A DNA stretch of 39,305 nt from Solobacterium sp. GTDB lineage: Bacteria; Bacillota_I; Bacilli_A; Erysipelotrichales; Erysipelotrichaceae. The notes below the pieces were generated by a model. The model was not told the DNA's origin, made no database searches, and worked only from the letters and a program-made list of their open reading frames with translations. The stretch spans positions 1 to 39,305 of the forward strand of contig JAFRMA010000087.1 in NCBI GenBank assembly GCA_017430925.1, written 5' to 3'. Of the stretch, positions 16,433 through 25,358 are shown one piece after another. The first letter of the stretch is position 1. Each line of letters begins with the position of its first letter. The translations under genes were made by a program, and so were the position numbers.

Positions 16433-17395
16433 TCAGACCAGATTTTCGAATAACCTGTAGAATTTTTTACGTGGTGTGCGAGGTTTTTCCAGCGCCTGTT
16501 CAATCGGCAGCGAGGTAATGACATTATCAATGATCCCTACGCAGTGTCCGCCGATTCCTTCCATCAGAAGATCTACTGCCTTTTCACCCATACGGCTGGC
16601 AAGCATTCTGTCTGTCGGAGAAGGACTTCCGCCTCTCTGGATATGGCCAAGTACTGTCGCTCTGCCGCTGAAGCCGGTATTCTGGGATACTTTCTTTGCG
16701 AGTGCTTCGACATCACAGATCTTCTCCGTAACAATGATGATCGCATGATTCTTCTTCGCTGCCGCATCCAGATAATGCAGTCTTTCCATGACTTCCACTT
16801 CATCGTATCCGGTTTCCGGCGAAATGACCATCTCTGCACCGCAGCAGATTCCTGTATATACAGCCAGATCTCCGCAGCGGTTTCCCATAACCTCAACGAT
16901 CGATGCACGGTGATGAGAACTGGAAGTATCTCTCAGTTTATCCACGTTCTCTACGCATGTACGTAAAGCTGTGTCAAAACCGATCGTGAAATCTGTTCCG
17001 GGGATATCGTTGTCGATCGTACCCGGAAGACCGATACAGTTGATTCCCATCTTTGTCAGTTCCAGGGCTCCGCGATATGATCCGTCACCGCCGATTACCA
17101 CAAGTGCTTCAATTCCTTCCCTGTTCAGGTTGTCCACACACTTCAGACGGACATCTTCATTCTTAAACTCAGGAAGTCTTGCGGATCCGAGGAATGTTCC
17201 TCCGCGTGCCAGAATATCTGAAACTGAAGTTTTCTTCAGGGTTTCAAAGTTACCTTCCAGAAGTCCCTTGTATCCGTCATGAATACCAACCATTTCAATA
17301 CCGTTGTTTAACGCTACTCTTGTGACGGCACGGATAGCCGCGTTCATTCCCGGCGCATCTCCTCCGGATGTCAGTATACCGATTTTTCTAACCAT
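16433..17395 (-). CDS. pfkA: ATP-dependent 6-phosphofructokinase
   Basis: The 320-residue protein aligns with bacterial PfkA along its length. GGDAPGMN (11-18) and GGDGS (102-106, the Gly typical of ATP rather than pyrophosphate users) bind nucleotide. PGTIDND (124-130) holds the catalytic Asp128. MGNRCGDLA near 170 replaces the usual MGRxxGxLA. It phosphorylates fructose-6-phosphate, the committing step of glycolysis. It starts 47 bases after dnaI with GGAGG in front, and no strong promoter is visible between them. It therefore appears to be the last gene of the polA operon. Confidence 0.96.
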   Translation of the reverse strand: MVRKIGILTSGGDAPGMNAAIRAVTRVALNNGIEMVGIHDGYKGLLEGNFETLKKTSVSDILARGGTFLGSARLPEFKNEDVRLKCVDNLNREGIEALVVIGGDGSYRGALELTKMGINCIGLPGTIDNDIPGTDFTIGFDTALRTCVENVDKLRDTSSSHHRASIVEVMGNRCGDLAVYTGICCGAEMVISPETGYDEVEVMERLHYLDAAAKKNHAIIIVTEKICDVEALAKKVSQNTGFSGRATVLGHIQRGGSPSPTDRMLASRMGEKAVDLLMEGIGGHCVGIIDNVITSLPIEQALEKPRTPRKKFYRLFENLV

Positions 17396-17442
17396 GGTCC
17401 TAATCCTCCAGTTAAATATCTACTACTATATTATCACTTTTA

Positions 17443-18333
17443 TTACGCATGTCTGCGGTTTTTACCGCTGAGATATACAGGTTCTGACAGTACGGATATC
17501 CTCTCCAGGATCCGCATGGCCAGAAGCTTATTTTCACCGTTTCCGGTAACCGAATACTGGTTAAGCAGTGAATTGTGATCCGCATTGCTGGTAAACCAGG
17601 TGACTTTGTGATCCTGCATACGATGGTCAAGAATACCTAACAGTAAATTCAGGATATGCGCAGATACTTCTTCGGCACCGATATCGTCAAAGACCACAAA
17701 ATCCGCGTATTTCAGCCGTTCTGTCTCTGTCTGATACTCTTTGGAATACTGGGTTGCCCGGATCCTTTCCGCAAACTGCGGGCAATGGACAAACGCGGTT
17801 GTCTTTCCGCTGCCGGCTGCCTCGTTGGCTGCGCAGGCGGCCAGATACGTCTTCCCTGTCCCCATCGGTCCGTAGAGAAATACCCCGCGGTCATTGCGGT
17901 AATTCCCAAGTACTTTCTTCAACACATTAAGATACGTCTGGTCTTCACTACGGTAGTCAATCCCCGCAAAACTGACCGTACGCAGAGAATCGCTGAGATC
18001 ACACACCAGATACTGTGCCAGGTGTTTTTCTGTTTCTTCTTTACGCAGAGTATATTGGCACGGGAAAAGATCGGTATTTAACACACCGTCATACTGCAGT
18101 ACCTCCCGGTAACCTTTTTGTTTCTGCCGGCATTGCGACAAGCCTGTACAATGTTCGCACAATTTCCGGTTATCCCACCAGCGCTGAATCTGGGAAGGAT
18201 GAAGATCGAGCTCTTTCAGATCGACCTGAAGCAGCTTCAGTTCCCGTACCAGATCCGGCTGGTTCTTCAGTTCCCGGATCAGTTCCTCTCTTTTATCCGC
18301 TTCCTGCGGTATTCTGATTTCTGGCAGTATCAT
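17443..18333 (-). CDS. dnaI: Primosomal protein DnaI (replicative helicase loader)
   Basis: The 296-residue AAA+ ATPase has Walker A GPMGTGKT at 155-162, Walker B FVVFDDIGAE near 212-221, and a C-terminal AAA+ lid. The N-terminal domain carries a Cys cluster (Cys59, Cys62, Cys68, Cys92), the zinc-binding type that contacts helicase in Bacillus DnaI. It loads the replicative helicase at origins and stalled forks. Its ATG overlaps the dnaB stop by 4 bases, so the two loader subunits are coupled. Confidence 0.93.
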   Translation of the reverse strand: MILPEIRIPQEADKREELIRELKNQPDLVRELKLLQVDLKELDLHPSQIQRWWDNRKLCEHCTGLSQCRQKQKGYREVLQYDGVLNTDLFPCQYTLRKEETEKHLAQYLVCDLSDSLRTVSFAGIDYRSEDQTYLNVLKKVLGNYRNDRGVFLYGPMGTGKTYLAACAANEAAGSGKTTAFVHCPQFAERIRATQYSKEYQTETERLKYADFVVFDDIGAEEVSAHILNLLLGILDHRMQDHKVTWFTSNADHNSLLNQYSVTGNGENKLLAMRILERISVLSEPVYLSGKNRRHA

Positions 18334-19511
18334 GATTTCTTCAGACCTTTCATCAGATGTTCAATATCTTCGGCAGACGTATCTGTACCGTCTGCAGTCG
18401 TGTCTTTCTCCCCTGTCATATAGTCCGGCAGGATATCCTGTTTCTTCGGATAGGTGTTTCCTGATTTCTTCCTGGTTTCCGCAAATGCCTGTTCTCTGGT
18501 CTTCACACCATCTCTTGCCCATTCTCCCGCAACCATTTCCACGAATGTACGTACCAGACGGTTCTGGCTCTTTTTCAGGATATATTCGATCATGATATTG
18601 ATCACTTCCGGAGGGAATTTCATTTCTACAGATAACTGTTCCAGAATTCTGCGGTCACTCAGGGATACCGGAGAACCGTTCTGTTTCGCCTGCAGGAAAG
18701 ATACCGGGGGAAGATCATAGGGATCTCCGGCATTGGTGATATCCGGCTGTGCTTTCTGGGCCAGGAGACTCAGTTTCTTATCGTCAAACGTCATCGTCTC
18801 AATATTCACAGCCTTACTGACCAGAATACGCATACGGTCAGCAGATAGACCGTGTACAGTCGCAAGCTTTCCGATCAGGCGAAGATTCTCCTGTGTACGC
18901 AGTTCCGCCGGGAATACAAGAATACTTGTGGATGAGATAAACTTATCGTAATCAAAATTGATCGTCTGGTCATCATCCGCAAAATTGTATCTCGGAGATA
19001 CATTCCGGTACTCCACATCCAGATCATATTCCGCCTTGGGAATCCCCTGGACAAGTTTACGGGTAATCTCCTTGTAGGTATTGACAGGAATATGTGCCTG
19101 CCTCAGTTTGGTCAAAGTAACTTCCATCTGTTTTCTTTCCAGATGGTGGGTAAGGATCGACATGAACGTCTTATTGTTTATGAACGACTCAGGATTCATC
19201 GGCATGTTCAGCACATACACATAGACATTCCGGTTTTCCTGTTCCTGCACATAGGTTTTCACCAGCATGTACTCTTCCAGACGTATTCTCGCCCTTTCCA
19301 GAACATCGATTGACAGATTCATCAGCGCGCATAAGCGGTTATGACTTTCCTGACTGTGCTGGTTCAGTCCTTCACTGTACATCGTCATATACAAAGAGAC
19401 CGCGTCTGTACCGATCAGCGGCTGATATAACGAATACAGTGAAACGATCCTCTCGTCACTGAGGAAGTTTCCGCATTCAATACGATAGATATCTTTCCCT
19501 TTTAATTCCAT
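18330..19511 (-). CDS. dnaB: Replication initiation and membrane attachment protein DnaB (DnaB/DnaD family)
   Basis: A 393-residue protein of the Bacillus DnaB type, not the replicative helicase. The N-terminal winged-helix part (SLYQPLIGTDAVSLYMTMY near 26-44) and the later DnaD-like DDBH2 block (PEVINIMIEYILKKSQNRL near 295-315) are recognisable. It works with DnaD and DnaI in helicase loading. It starts 2 bases after coaE, with no clear ribosome site, so coupling is likely. The C-terminal tail after about 340 is polar and probably disordered. In Bacillus an nrdR gene usually sits just before dnaB; it is absent here. Confidence 0.9.
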   Translation of the reverse strand: MELKGKDIYRIECGNFLSDERIVSLYSLYQPLIGTDAVSLYMTMYSEGLNQHSQESHNRLCALMNLSIDVLERARIRLEEYMLVKTYVQEQENRNVYVYVLNMPMNPESFINNKTFMSILTHHLERKQMEVTLTKLRQAHIPVNTYKEITRKLVQGIPKAEYDLDVEYRNVSPRYNFADDDQTINFDYDKFISSTSILVFPAELRTQENLRLIGKLATVHGLSADRMRILVSKAVNIETMTFDDKKLSLLAQKAQPDITNAGDPYDLPPVSFLQAKQNGSPVSLSDRRILEQLSVEMKFPPEVINIMIEYILKKSQNRLVRTFVEMVAGEWARDGVKTREQAFAETRKKSGNTYPKKQDILPDYMTGEKDTTADGTDTSAEDIEHLMKGLKKS

Positions 19512-19513
19512 AT

Positions 19514-20098
19514 TCAGTTTATCTTAGCCAGCCAGAGATCAATCTCCTGCCTGAGTTCTTCCTGTGTACCGTTATTATAAAAGACCTGATCTGCTTCGGC
19601 AATCTGCTTTTGTACGTCTGCCTGGGCATCCAGTCGTTTTACCGCTTCTTCTGCCGTATAATTCCGGTATTCGATACAGCGGGCAATCGCGATCCTGCGG
19701 TCACAGGTGATCACCACCACCTGGTCAAACAGATCTTCCCAATGTACTTCGTAGAGTAAAGGTATCTCTGCGAAAACCAGCGGCTGTTCCTCATGTTCCG
19801 CAAAGAATTCAAAGAGTTTTCTTTTCACATAAGGATGGACGATACTATTCAGGATCAGACGGTTTTCATCATTCCCGAAGATGACGGAAGCCAGGGCCTT
19901 GCGGTTGATCGTATGATCTTCATTCAGAATCTCTCTGCCAAAACGGCGGATCACTTCCGTATATCCTTCTTCCTCAGGATCCAGACATTTTCTGGATACT
20001 TCATCCGCGTCAAATACCGGATAGTTTAATTCTCTCAGGTAACTGACAGCCGTGGATTTCCCGGAAGCCATCGTCCCCGTAACTGCGATCTTCTTCAT
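19514..20098 (-). CDS. coaE: Dephospho-CoA kinase
   Basis: The 194-residue protein has the P-loop GTMASGKS at residues 8-15, the FDADEVSRKCL motif near 30-40 (the family's D-AD region), and IPLLYEV near 113. It adds the 3'-phosphate to dephospho-CoA, the last CoA step. The ATG at 20098 is chosen over upstream in-frame starts because it shares ATGA with the mutM stop and the P-loop then sits at the usual distance from the N-terminus. Confidence 0.94.
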   Translation of the reverse strand: MKKIAVTGTMASGKSTAVSYLRELNYPVFDADEVSRKCLDPEEEGYTEVIRRFGREILNEDHTINRKALASVIFGNDENRLILNSIVHPYVKRKLFEFFAEHEEQPLVFAEIPLLYEVHWEDLFDQVVVITCDRRIAIARCIEYRNYTAEEAVKRLDAQADVQKQIAEADQVFYNNGTQEELRQEIDLWLAKIN

Positions 20099-20904
20099 GA
20101 TTTCTGACATACCGGGCAGTAATAACTGCTCCGCCCTCCGATCCATTTCACTTTGATTTCACTGCCGCACCGGGCACAGGTTTTCTGTCCGTGGACAAGA
20201 CATTCGTTCTGGAATCTTCCGGTCACCCCGAGACTGCTTGTATATGAGCGTATGGTGGTACCTCCGGCAGCGATTGCGGCTGCCAGGATGATTCGTGTGT
20301 TCTTTACGATATCTTCCCTGTTCTTCCGGGTCAGACGTGCACAGGAGCGTCCCGGACGTATACCGGAAGCGGATAGGATCTCATCCGCATAGATATTCCC
20401 GATGCCTGCCACAAGTGACTGTTCCAGAAGAACACTCTTGATGGGTGCTTTCCTGCCTTTACAGTATTCTTTCAGGTATTCCGGGTTATATCTGTCATCG
20501 AATGGTTCCGGTCCGAGATCATGAAAGTGTTCCAGATCGGTATCCATGGGCAGGATCTCCATCCGTCCGAATTTCCTCGTGTCATGGTAACGCAGCTGCC
20601 GGTGATTCTTCAGCTGAAAGATCACATGCGTATGCTTTTCCACAGGTTCTGTATCTTGTTTGATGTAGAACTTTCCTTCCATACGCAGATGACACACCAG
20701 CAATACATCATCCATGTAAAACAGAAGATACTTCCCCCTGCGTTCAAAACGCCGGAAACTCTGTCCGGTCAGCACATGACAAAAGGTGTCCGGATCACCG
20801 ATGATCGTCTTGGGATAGCGGATGATCACGCCCAGGATCTCTTCATCTTTGATCTGTTTTTCCAGTGTGCGTACAACGGTTTCTACTTCAGGAAGTTCCG
20901 GCAT
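20095..20904 (-). CDS. mutM: Formamidopyrimidine-DNA glycosylase
   Basis: The 269-residue protein begins MPELPEVETVVRTL, with the catalytic Pro2 and Glu3. Lys58 lies in RRGKYLLF. The helix-two-turn-helix region SLVAGIGNIYADEIL is near 163-178. A C-terminal zinc finger has Cys243, Cys246, Cys263 and Cys266. It removes 8-oxoguanine and cleaves the resulting abasic site. It overlaps the polA stop by one base and coaE by four, the standard Bacillota order. Confidence 0.96.
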   Translation of the reverse strand: MPELPEVETVVRTLEKQIKDEEILGVIIRYPKTIIGDPDTFCHVLTGQSFRRFERRGKYLLFYMDDVLLVCHLRMEGKFYIKQDTEPVEKHTHVIFQLKNHRQLRYHDTRKFGRMEILPMDTDLEHFHDLGPEPFDDRYNPEYLKEYCKGRKAPIKSVLLEQSLVAGIGNIYADEILSASGIRPGRSCARLTRKNREDIVKNTRIILAAAIAAGGTTIRSYTSSLGVTGRFQNECLVHGQKTCARCGSEIKVKWIGGRSSYYCPVCQKS

Positions 20905-23507
20905 TATTTGGCCTCGTACCAGTCATTTCCTACGGAGCATTCCACTGTCAGTGGTACGGTCAGATCCATCGCGTGGGTCATCCCCTCCGTGATCAGCTCC
21001 TTCATCTGTTCTATTTCATCCTGCGGCACATCAAAAATCAGTTCATCGTGCACCTGCAGGATCATCTTTGATTTAACACCGGCTGCTTTCATCATCCGAT
21101 CAATGTGGATCATGGCGATCTTGATCAAGTCTGCCGCAGATCCCTGTATCGGCGCGTTCATGGCTGCTCTCTTGCCGAATTCCCGTACCATACGGTTCTT
21201 ATCATGAATCTCCGGAATCTCTCTTCTGCGGCCGCAGATCGTTGTCACATAGCCGTCCCTGTCACAATCACTGACCAGTTTATCCATATAGGAACGTATA
21301 TTGGGATAACTCTTATAATAGGAATCAATGAACTGGTTTGCCTCATAGCGGGAAATACCCAGCTGTTCCGCAAGGCCGAAATCACTGATACCGTAGACGA
21401 TACCGAAGTTGACAGTCTTAGCCCTTCTGCGCAGTTCCGGTGTCACTCCGTCATGTGTTACACCGAAGACATCCATCGCAGTCTTATCGTGAATATCGAT
21501 ACCCTGACGGAAGGCATCAATCAGCCCCTGTTCCTCTGCCATATGCGCCAGGATTCGCAATTCGATCTGATGATAGTCCGAAGAAATCAGTACATTTCCT
21601 TCCGAAGGTTTAAACGCCTTACGGATGATCTTTCCCTGTTCATCACGGACACTGATATTCTGCAGGTTCGGCTCACTGGAAGATAGTCTTCCGGTCTGTG
21701 TTGCGCTCTGGTTATAGATGGTGTGGATCTTACCATCTTTGCGGATATACTTCTGCAGGCCTTCTGCGTACGTACTGACGATCTTCTGCAGTTTGCGGTA
21801 AACAAGCAGTTCATCAATGATCGGATTGAATCCCGCAAGTTTTTCCAGTACATCTGCCGAAGTGCTGCGTTTCTTTCCGCTGGGAAGTCCCAGATCATCA
21901 TACAGAACTTCTGCCAGTTGTTTAGGCGAATTGATGTTAAACTCTCTCCCCGCTTCCTTGTATATGGCAGCCTGCAGCCTGTCCAGTTCTTTCTGCATCT
22001 CCGCAGAAATCCCCTCCAGGACATTCACATCACAGCGCACACCTTCGGTCTCCATATTACAGAGAATAAATGTCAGCGGGAATTCGATATCTCTATACAG
22101 AGAAGTCATTCCCAGGTCTTGAATAACACCCTGTGTTTCCTTGTACAGTTTCAGGATATTATCCGCGTTCTCACAGGCATAGGTTTTCTGTTCTTCCGGA
22201 TCGGGTAATTTGGGACGGCTTGGTTTCCCGTAGACATCGTCATACTTCAGAGATGTTGAGAGACCAAAGCGTTCCATGATCTTTTCCGTACTGGTCAGTG
22301 TTGAGTCTGCCAGAGATGCCATTAACATCGTATCTTCCCCGAAAGCGATACGCAGACCGCAGTTATCCAGAAGATGAAGATTACGTTTGATGTCATAACC
22401 GATCTTCTTCGGCTGATCTGCCTTCAGGTATGCGAGAAGATCCGTATCCTGTAAAGCATCTTCTATCGTCAGATATACATGATGATTCTCTGTACTGAGG
22501 GCGATACCATACACTTCCGCATCCAGATAGAACTGGTTTGAGGCATCCAGATATACCGCAGATTCCTGTGTAAAGATTTCTGCGGGACATTTGTCTACGA
22601 TCTGTGCAGACTGTGTCTCTGCGGCTTGTTCGGTGGTGTTCTGGTTGAGATATTCAGCATATTTGGAAGACAGGCTCTTCATTCCCAGCGCATCCAGAAA
22701 ATGAATCAGATCTTTATAATCCGGCGCAAACATACAATCTTCCGGAGTGATGTCGATATCCACATCACGACGGATGGTTGCCAGTGTCTTACTCAGGCGT
22801 GCCATTTCCTTTCCGGACTGGATCTTCTTTCCCAGCGCGCCTTTGATGTTATCCGCATTCTCCAGGACATGTTCCACATCACCATATTCCGATAACAGTT
22901 TCAGTGCTGTCTTCTCACCGATTCCGGCAATACCGGGAATGTTGTCACTGTGGTCACCCATCAGACCTTTCATATCAATGATCTGCGCAGGTGTAATACC
23001 CATGGTTTCTTTCAGAGAGGTTTCATTCATCTCATCCATCTCTGTAATGCCTTTTTTCATTAGCATTACAGTTGTAGAATCGTCAATCAGCTGTAATAAA
23101 TCATGATCACTGGTCAGAATGATCGTATTATACTCTGTAGCATTGCGGGACATCGTTCCGATCAGGTCATCTGCCTCGATATCCGTCATCTCCACCCACT
23201 TGATGTGATAGCCGTCCAGATAGTCACGGACCATACCAAACTGCGGCACAAGATCATCCGGAGCCGGTTTCCGGCCGCCTTTATACTCCGGGTATAAATC
23301 ATGCCGGAACGTATGCTTGCCCGCGTCAAAAGCTACCAGCATCGCGTCCGGCTGCACCAGTTCAATGGCCTTCTGCATCATTGTCGCAAAGCCGAATACA
23401 GCGTTTGTGGGCAGCCCGGCAGGACTGGTCATCCGTCCCCCGTAAGCTGTCGCGTAATATGCCCTGAATAACATTGAGTTTCCGTCAACGAGTAATAGTT
23501 TTTTCAT
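20904..23507 (-). CDS. polA: DNA polymerase I
   Basis: An 867-residue protein of three regions. The 5' nuclease domain (1 to about 290) has LLVDGNSMLFRAYYA, DIEADDLIGT and DHSDNIPGIAGIGEKTA. The middle 3'-5' exonuclease-like domain (about 300-470) lacks the DxE of motif I and other metal ligands, so proofreading is probably absent, as in Bacillus Pol I. The C-terminal polymerase has motif A SSDYHQIELR, motif B RRRAKTVNFGIVYG and motif C QVHDELIFD. It fills gaps and removes primers. It heads a six-gene operon. An extended -10 lies 14 bases before the ATG and GGAGG 4 bases before, giving a very short leader. Confidence 0.97.
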   Translation of the reverse strand: MKKLLLVDGNSMLFRAYYATAYGGRMTSPAGLPTNAVFGFATMMQKAIELVQPDAMLVAFDAGKHTFRHDLYPEYKGGRKPAPDDLVPQFGMVRDYLDGYHIKWVEMTDIEADDLIGTMSRNATEYNTIILTSDHDLLQLIDDSTTVMLMKKGITEMDEMNETSLKETMGITPAQIIDMKGLMGDHSDNIPGIAGIGEKTALKLLSEYGDVEHVLENADNIKGALGKKIQSGKEMARLSKTLATIRRDVDIDITPEDCMFAPDYKDLIHFLDALGMKSLSSKYAEYLNQNTTEQAAETQSAQIVDKCPAEIFTQESAVYLDASNQFYLDAEVYGIALSTENHHVYLTIEDALQDTDLLAYLKADQPKKIGYDIKRNLHLLDNCGLRIAFGEDTMLMASLADSTLTSTEKIMERFGLSTSLKYDDVYGKPSRPKLPDPEEQKTYACENADNILKLYKETQGVIQDLGMTSLYRDIEFPLTFILCNMETEGVRCDVNVLEGISAEMQKELDRLQAAIYKEAGREFNINSPKQLAEVLYDDLGLPSGKKRSTSADVLEKLAGFNPIIDELLVYRKLQKIVSTYAEGLQKYIRKDGKIHTIYNQSATQTGRLSSSEPNLQNISVRDEQGKIIRKAFKPSEGNVLISSDYHQIELRILAHMAEEQGLIDAFRQGIDIHDKTAMDVFGVTHDGVTPELRRRAKTVNFGIVYGISDFGLAEQLGISRYEANQFIDSYYKSYPNIRSYMDKLVSDCDRDGYVTTICGRRREIPEIHDKNRMVREFGKRAAMNAPIQGSAADLIKIAMIHIDRMMKAAGVKSKMILQVHDELIFDVPQDEIEQMKELITEGMTHAMDLTVPLTVECSVGNDWYEAK

Positions 23508-23521
23508 AAAGCCTCCGGAAT

Positions 23522-23530
23522 AATTATAGC
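23522..23530 (-). promoter_or_regulatory. Extended -10 promoter of the polA operon
   Basis: The minus strand reads TGCTATAAT, preceded by AA. No good -35 box lies 16-18 bases upstream. It sits between the SBP terminator and polA and is the only obvious promoter for polA-mutM-coaE-dnaB-dnaI-pfkA. Confidence 0.65.
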
Positions 23531-23548
23531 ATTATTGTATCGTACAAA

Positions 23549-23576
23549 AGGAAAAAGGTGGATTACTCCACCCTTT
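23549..23576 (-). terminator. Terminator after the SBP lipoprotein gene
   Basis: On the minus strand AAAGGGTGGA pairs with TCCACCTTTT (one G-U) around GTAA and runs into TTTTTCC. It ends the esterase-lipoprotein unit about 26 bases past the stop codon. Confidence 0.85.
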
Positions 23577-23601
23577 CCTATGTAGTGATTTGTTCGGCTA
23601 A

Positions 23602-25320
23602 TCAGCCGTTGTAGAATACATCGTAGTCATCAGCAAAGATACAGGACTGCGGGAACAGCTTGAATCCTGTTTCCGGATAACCAGCTTCGATCTTATCGTA
23701 GCAGCCTACCCAGTTGTTGTACTGATATTCGGAAATGTAGTACAGCTTATCCTGCAGTGCGTAATAAACCTTGTCGATCTTTTCCTGTGTCTGGTCATAC
23801 AGCGCATCAATCATCAGATCATGGAGTTCCTGATCCTTACCGCCGTATACAGCACCCGTAGGAAGACGTGTAATATCACAGATCATATAGAAACCATTCA
23901 TCAGGAATCCATTCGGGCTCATTGCGTATCCGCAGACTTCCCATTCGTTCTGCACAGCTGCGAAACGCGCATCAAGATATTGTACCTCATCCATGACATT
24001 GATTTCAAAGTCGATACCAACTTCTGCCAGGCATGCCTGAATAACGATATTTGCTTCTGAATTCTGGTTTGTAATAAAGCGGAGTTTGACCTGACCAGGT
24101 TCATATCCTGCTTCCTTCAGGTATTCTTTCGCTTTCTCAACATCATGTTCCGGATGATTGCCGGGTTTTTCCCATTCAGTGTTATAACCTACAAGACCGT
24201 CATAACCAAATGTAGGCATACCTGCGCCGGTACCCTTTGTGGAAGCCAGAGCAATTGCTTCGTAGTCCAGAGCAGCGGCTACACAGCGGCGGAGAGCGAT
24301 ATTGTTTTCAAAGATTGAGCCAGGTGCGCAGTTCAGCGTCAGCATAACAGGCCAGGAGCATGGATACTTCAGGACTTTGACTTTACCGCTGTTGATGAAA
24401 TCTTCTGCTGTAGATGCGTTAATGTCATATACCTGAATTGTGTTGGTTTCCAGAGCGGTCTGAATCTGCTGCTGTTCAAGAATAACATCATAGCGGACAA
24501 CATCTACATTTGCTTTCAGATGTCCCGGAAGACGTTCCTGGTCACCCCAGTAGTTATATGTCTGCATAAATGTTGCTGTAGCGCCGGATTTGAAGTCTAT
24601 GCAATGATACAGACCTGTACCGACAGGATCACTTCTGAATCTTTCCGGATTCTTCTCATATTCTGCCTGGCTGATGCCGTAGATTGAACCTGTAGCATTC
24701 GCAAGGAATCCCGGATAATACGGCAGTTTCAGGGTCAGCTGGCCTGTGTATTCACCGGTTGCCTTGAAACCTGTCAGGTTAGCCATGGTTCTATTTTCAA
24801 TATACTTGTTATAGAACCATTCAAGATCTGCGGCTGTAATATGGTTTCCTTCATGATCATAAATGTTGTCATAGATTTCCCAGTCAACAGTTACGTCATC
24901 CTCTTCCACACTCCACTCTTTAACCAGAATACCAATTTCCTGAGGTTCACCGACAGCTGTAGTCCACATGTTCTCCATATAAACGGAACTGATACGTCTG
25001 CCTTCAATACCATTGACGAAGAACGGATCCAGAGTCTCGAATGTCATCGCGCCGGAAGCGACCATTGTCTTCTTGTCAGAATCCGGACCCATGGTTACAT
25101 TACCCTTCTTGGAACCCTTCGGGGCAGGAAGAGTAGATGTAGGCATGTTTTTCAGAGTCGCGATCGCATCTTCTGCAGGTGCAGCTTCCTGTGTCTGTTC
25201 AGGTTCTTTTGTTTCAGACGCTGCGGATGGTGCGGGAGTACTGCCTCCGTTGCCTGAACATCCTGCCAGCAAGCCTGCCGCCAGAAGTCCTGCAAGTACC
25301 TTTCTAAGAGATTTCTTCAT
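23602..25320 (-). CDS. ABC transporter substrate-binding lipoprotein, family 5 (peptide/nickel type)
   Basis: The 572-residue protein has a lipoprotein signal with lipobox LLAGC (Cys21), then a low-complexity Ser/Pro/Glu/Ala linker to about residue 55. A full SBP_bac_5 fold follows; the DPFFVNGIEGRRISS start and the DPVGTGLYHC motif near 240 are typical. Such proteins capture oligopeptides or similar solutes at the cell surface. No permease or ATPase gene lies beside it, so its transporter must be encoded elsewhere. AAGGAGG precedes the ATG. It starts 38 bases after the esterase gene and is probably cotranscribed with it. Confidence 0.9.
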   Translation of the reverse strand: MKKSLRKVLAGLLAAGLLAGCSGNGGSTPAPSAASETKEPEQTQEAAPAEDAIATLKNMPTSTLPAPKGSKKGNVTMGPDSDKKTMVASGAMTFETLDPFFVNGIEGRRISSVYMENMWTTAVGEPQEIGILVKEWSVEEDDVTVDWEIYDNIYDHEGNHITAADLEWFYNKYIENRTMANLTGFKATGEYTGQLTLKLPYYPGFLANATGSIYGISQAEYEKNPERFRSDPVGTGLYHCIDFKSGATATFMQTYNYWGDQERLPGHLKANVDVVRYDVILEQQQIQTALETNTIQVYDINASTAEDFINSGKVKVLKYPCSWPVMLTLNCAPGSIFENNIALRRCVAAALDYEAIALASTKGTGAGMPTFGYDGLVGYNTEWEKPGNHPEHDVEKAKEYLKEAGYEPGQVKLRFITNQNSEANIVIQACLAEVGIDFEINVMDEVQYLDARFAAVQNEWEVCGYAMSPNGFLMNGFYMICDITRLPTGAVYGGKDQELHDLMIDALYDQTQEKIDKVYYALQDKLYYISEYQYNNWVGCYDKIEAGYPETGFKLFPQSCIFADDYDVFYNG

Positions 25321-25358
25321 TTGTTTTCTTTTCCTCCTTAAATGAACTCTCCATGTTC

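Noticed and set aside
20521..21207. Plus-strand open frame across the mutM-polA boundary
   Set aside because: It is antisense to conserved mutM and polA sequence with no start signal.
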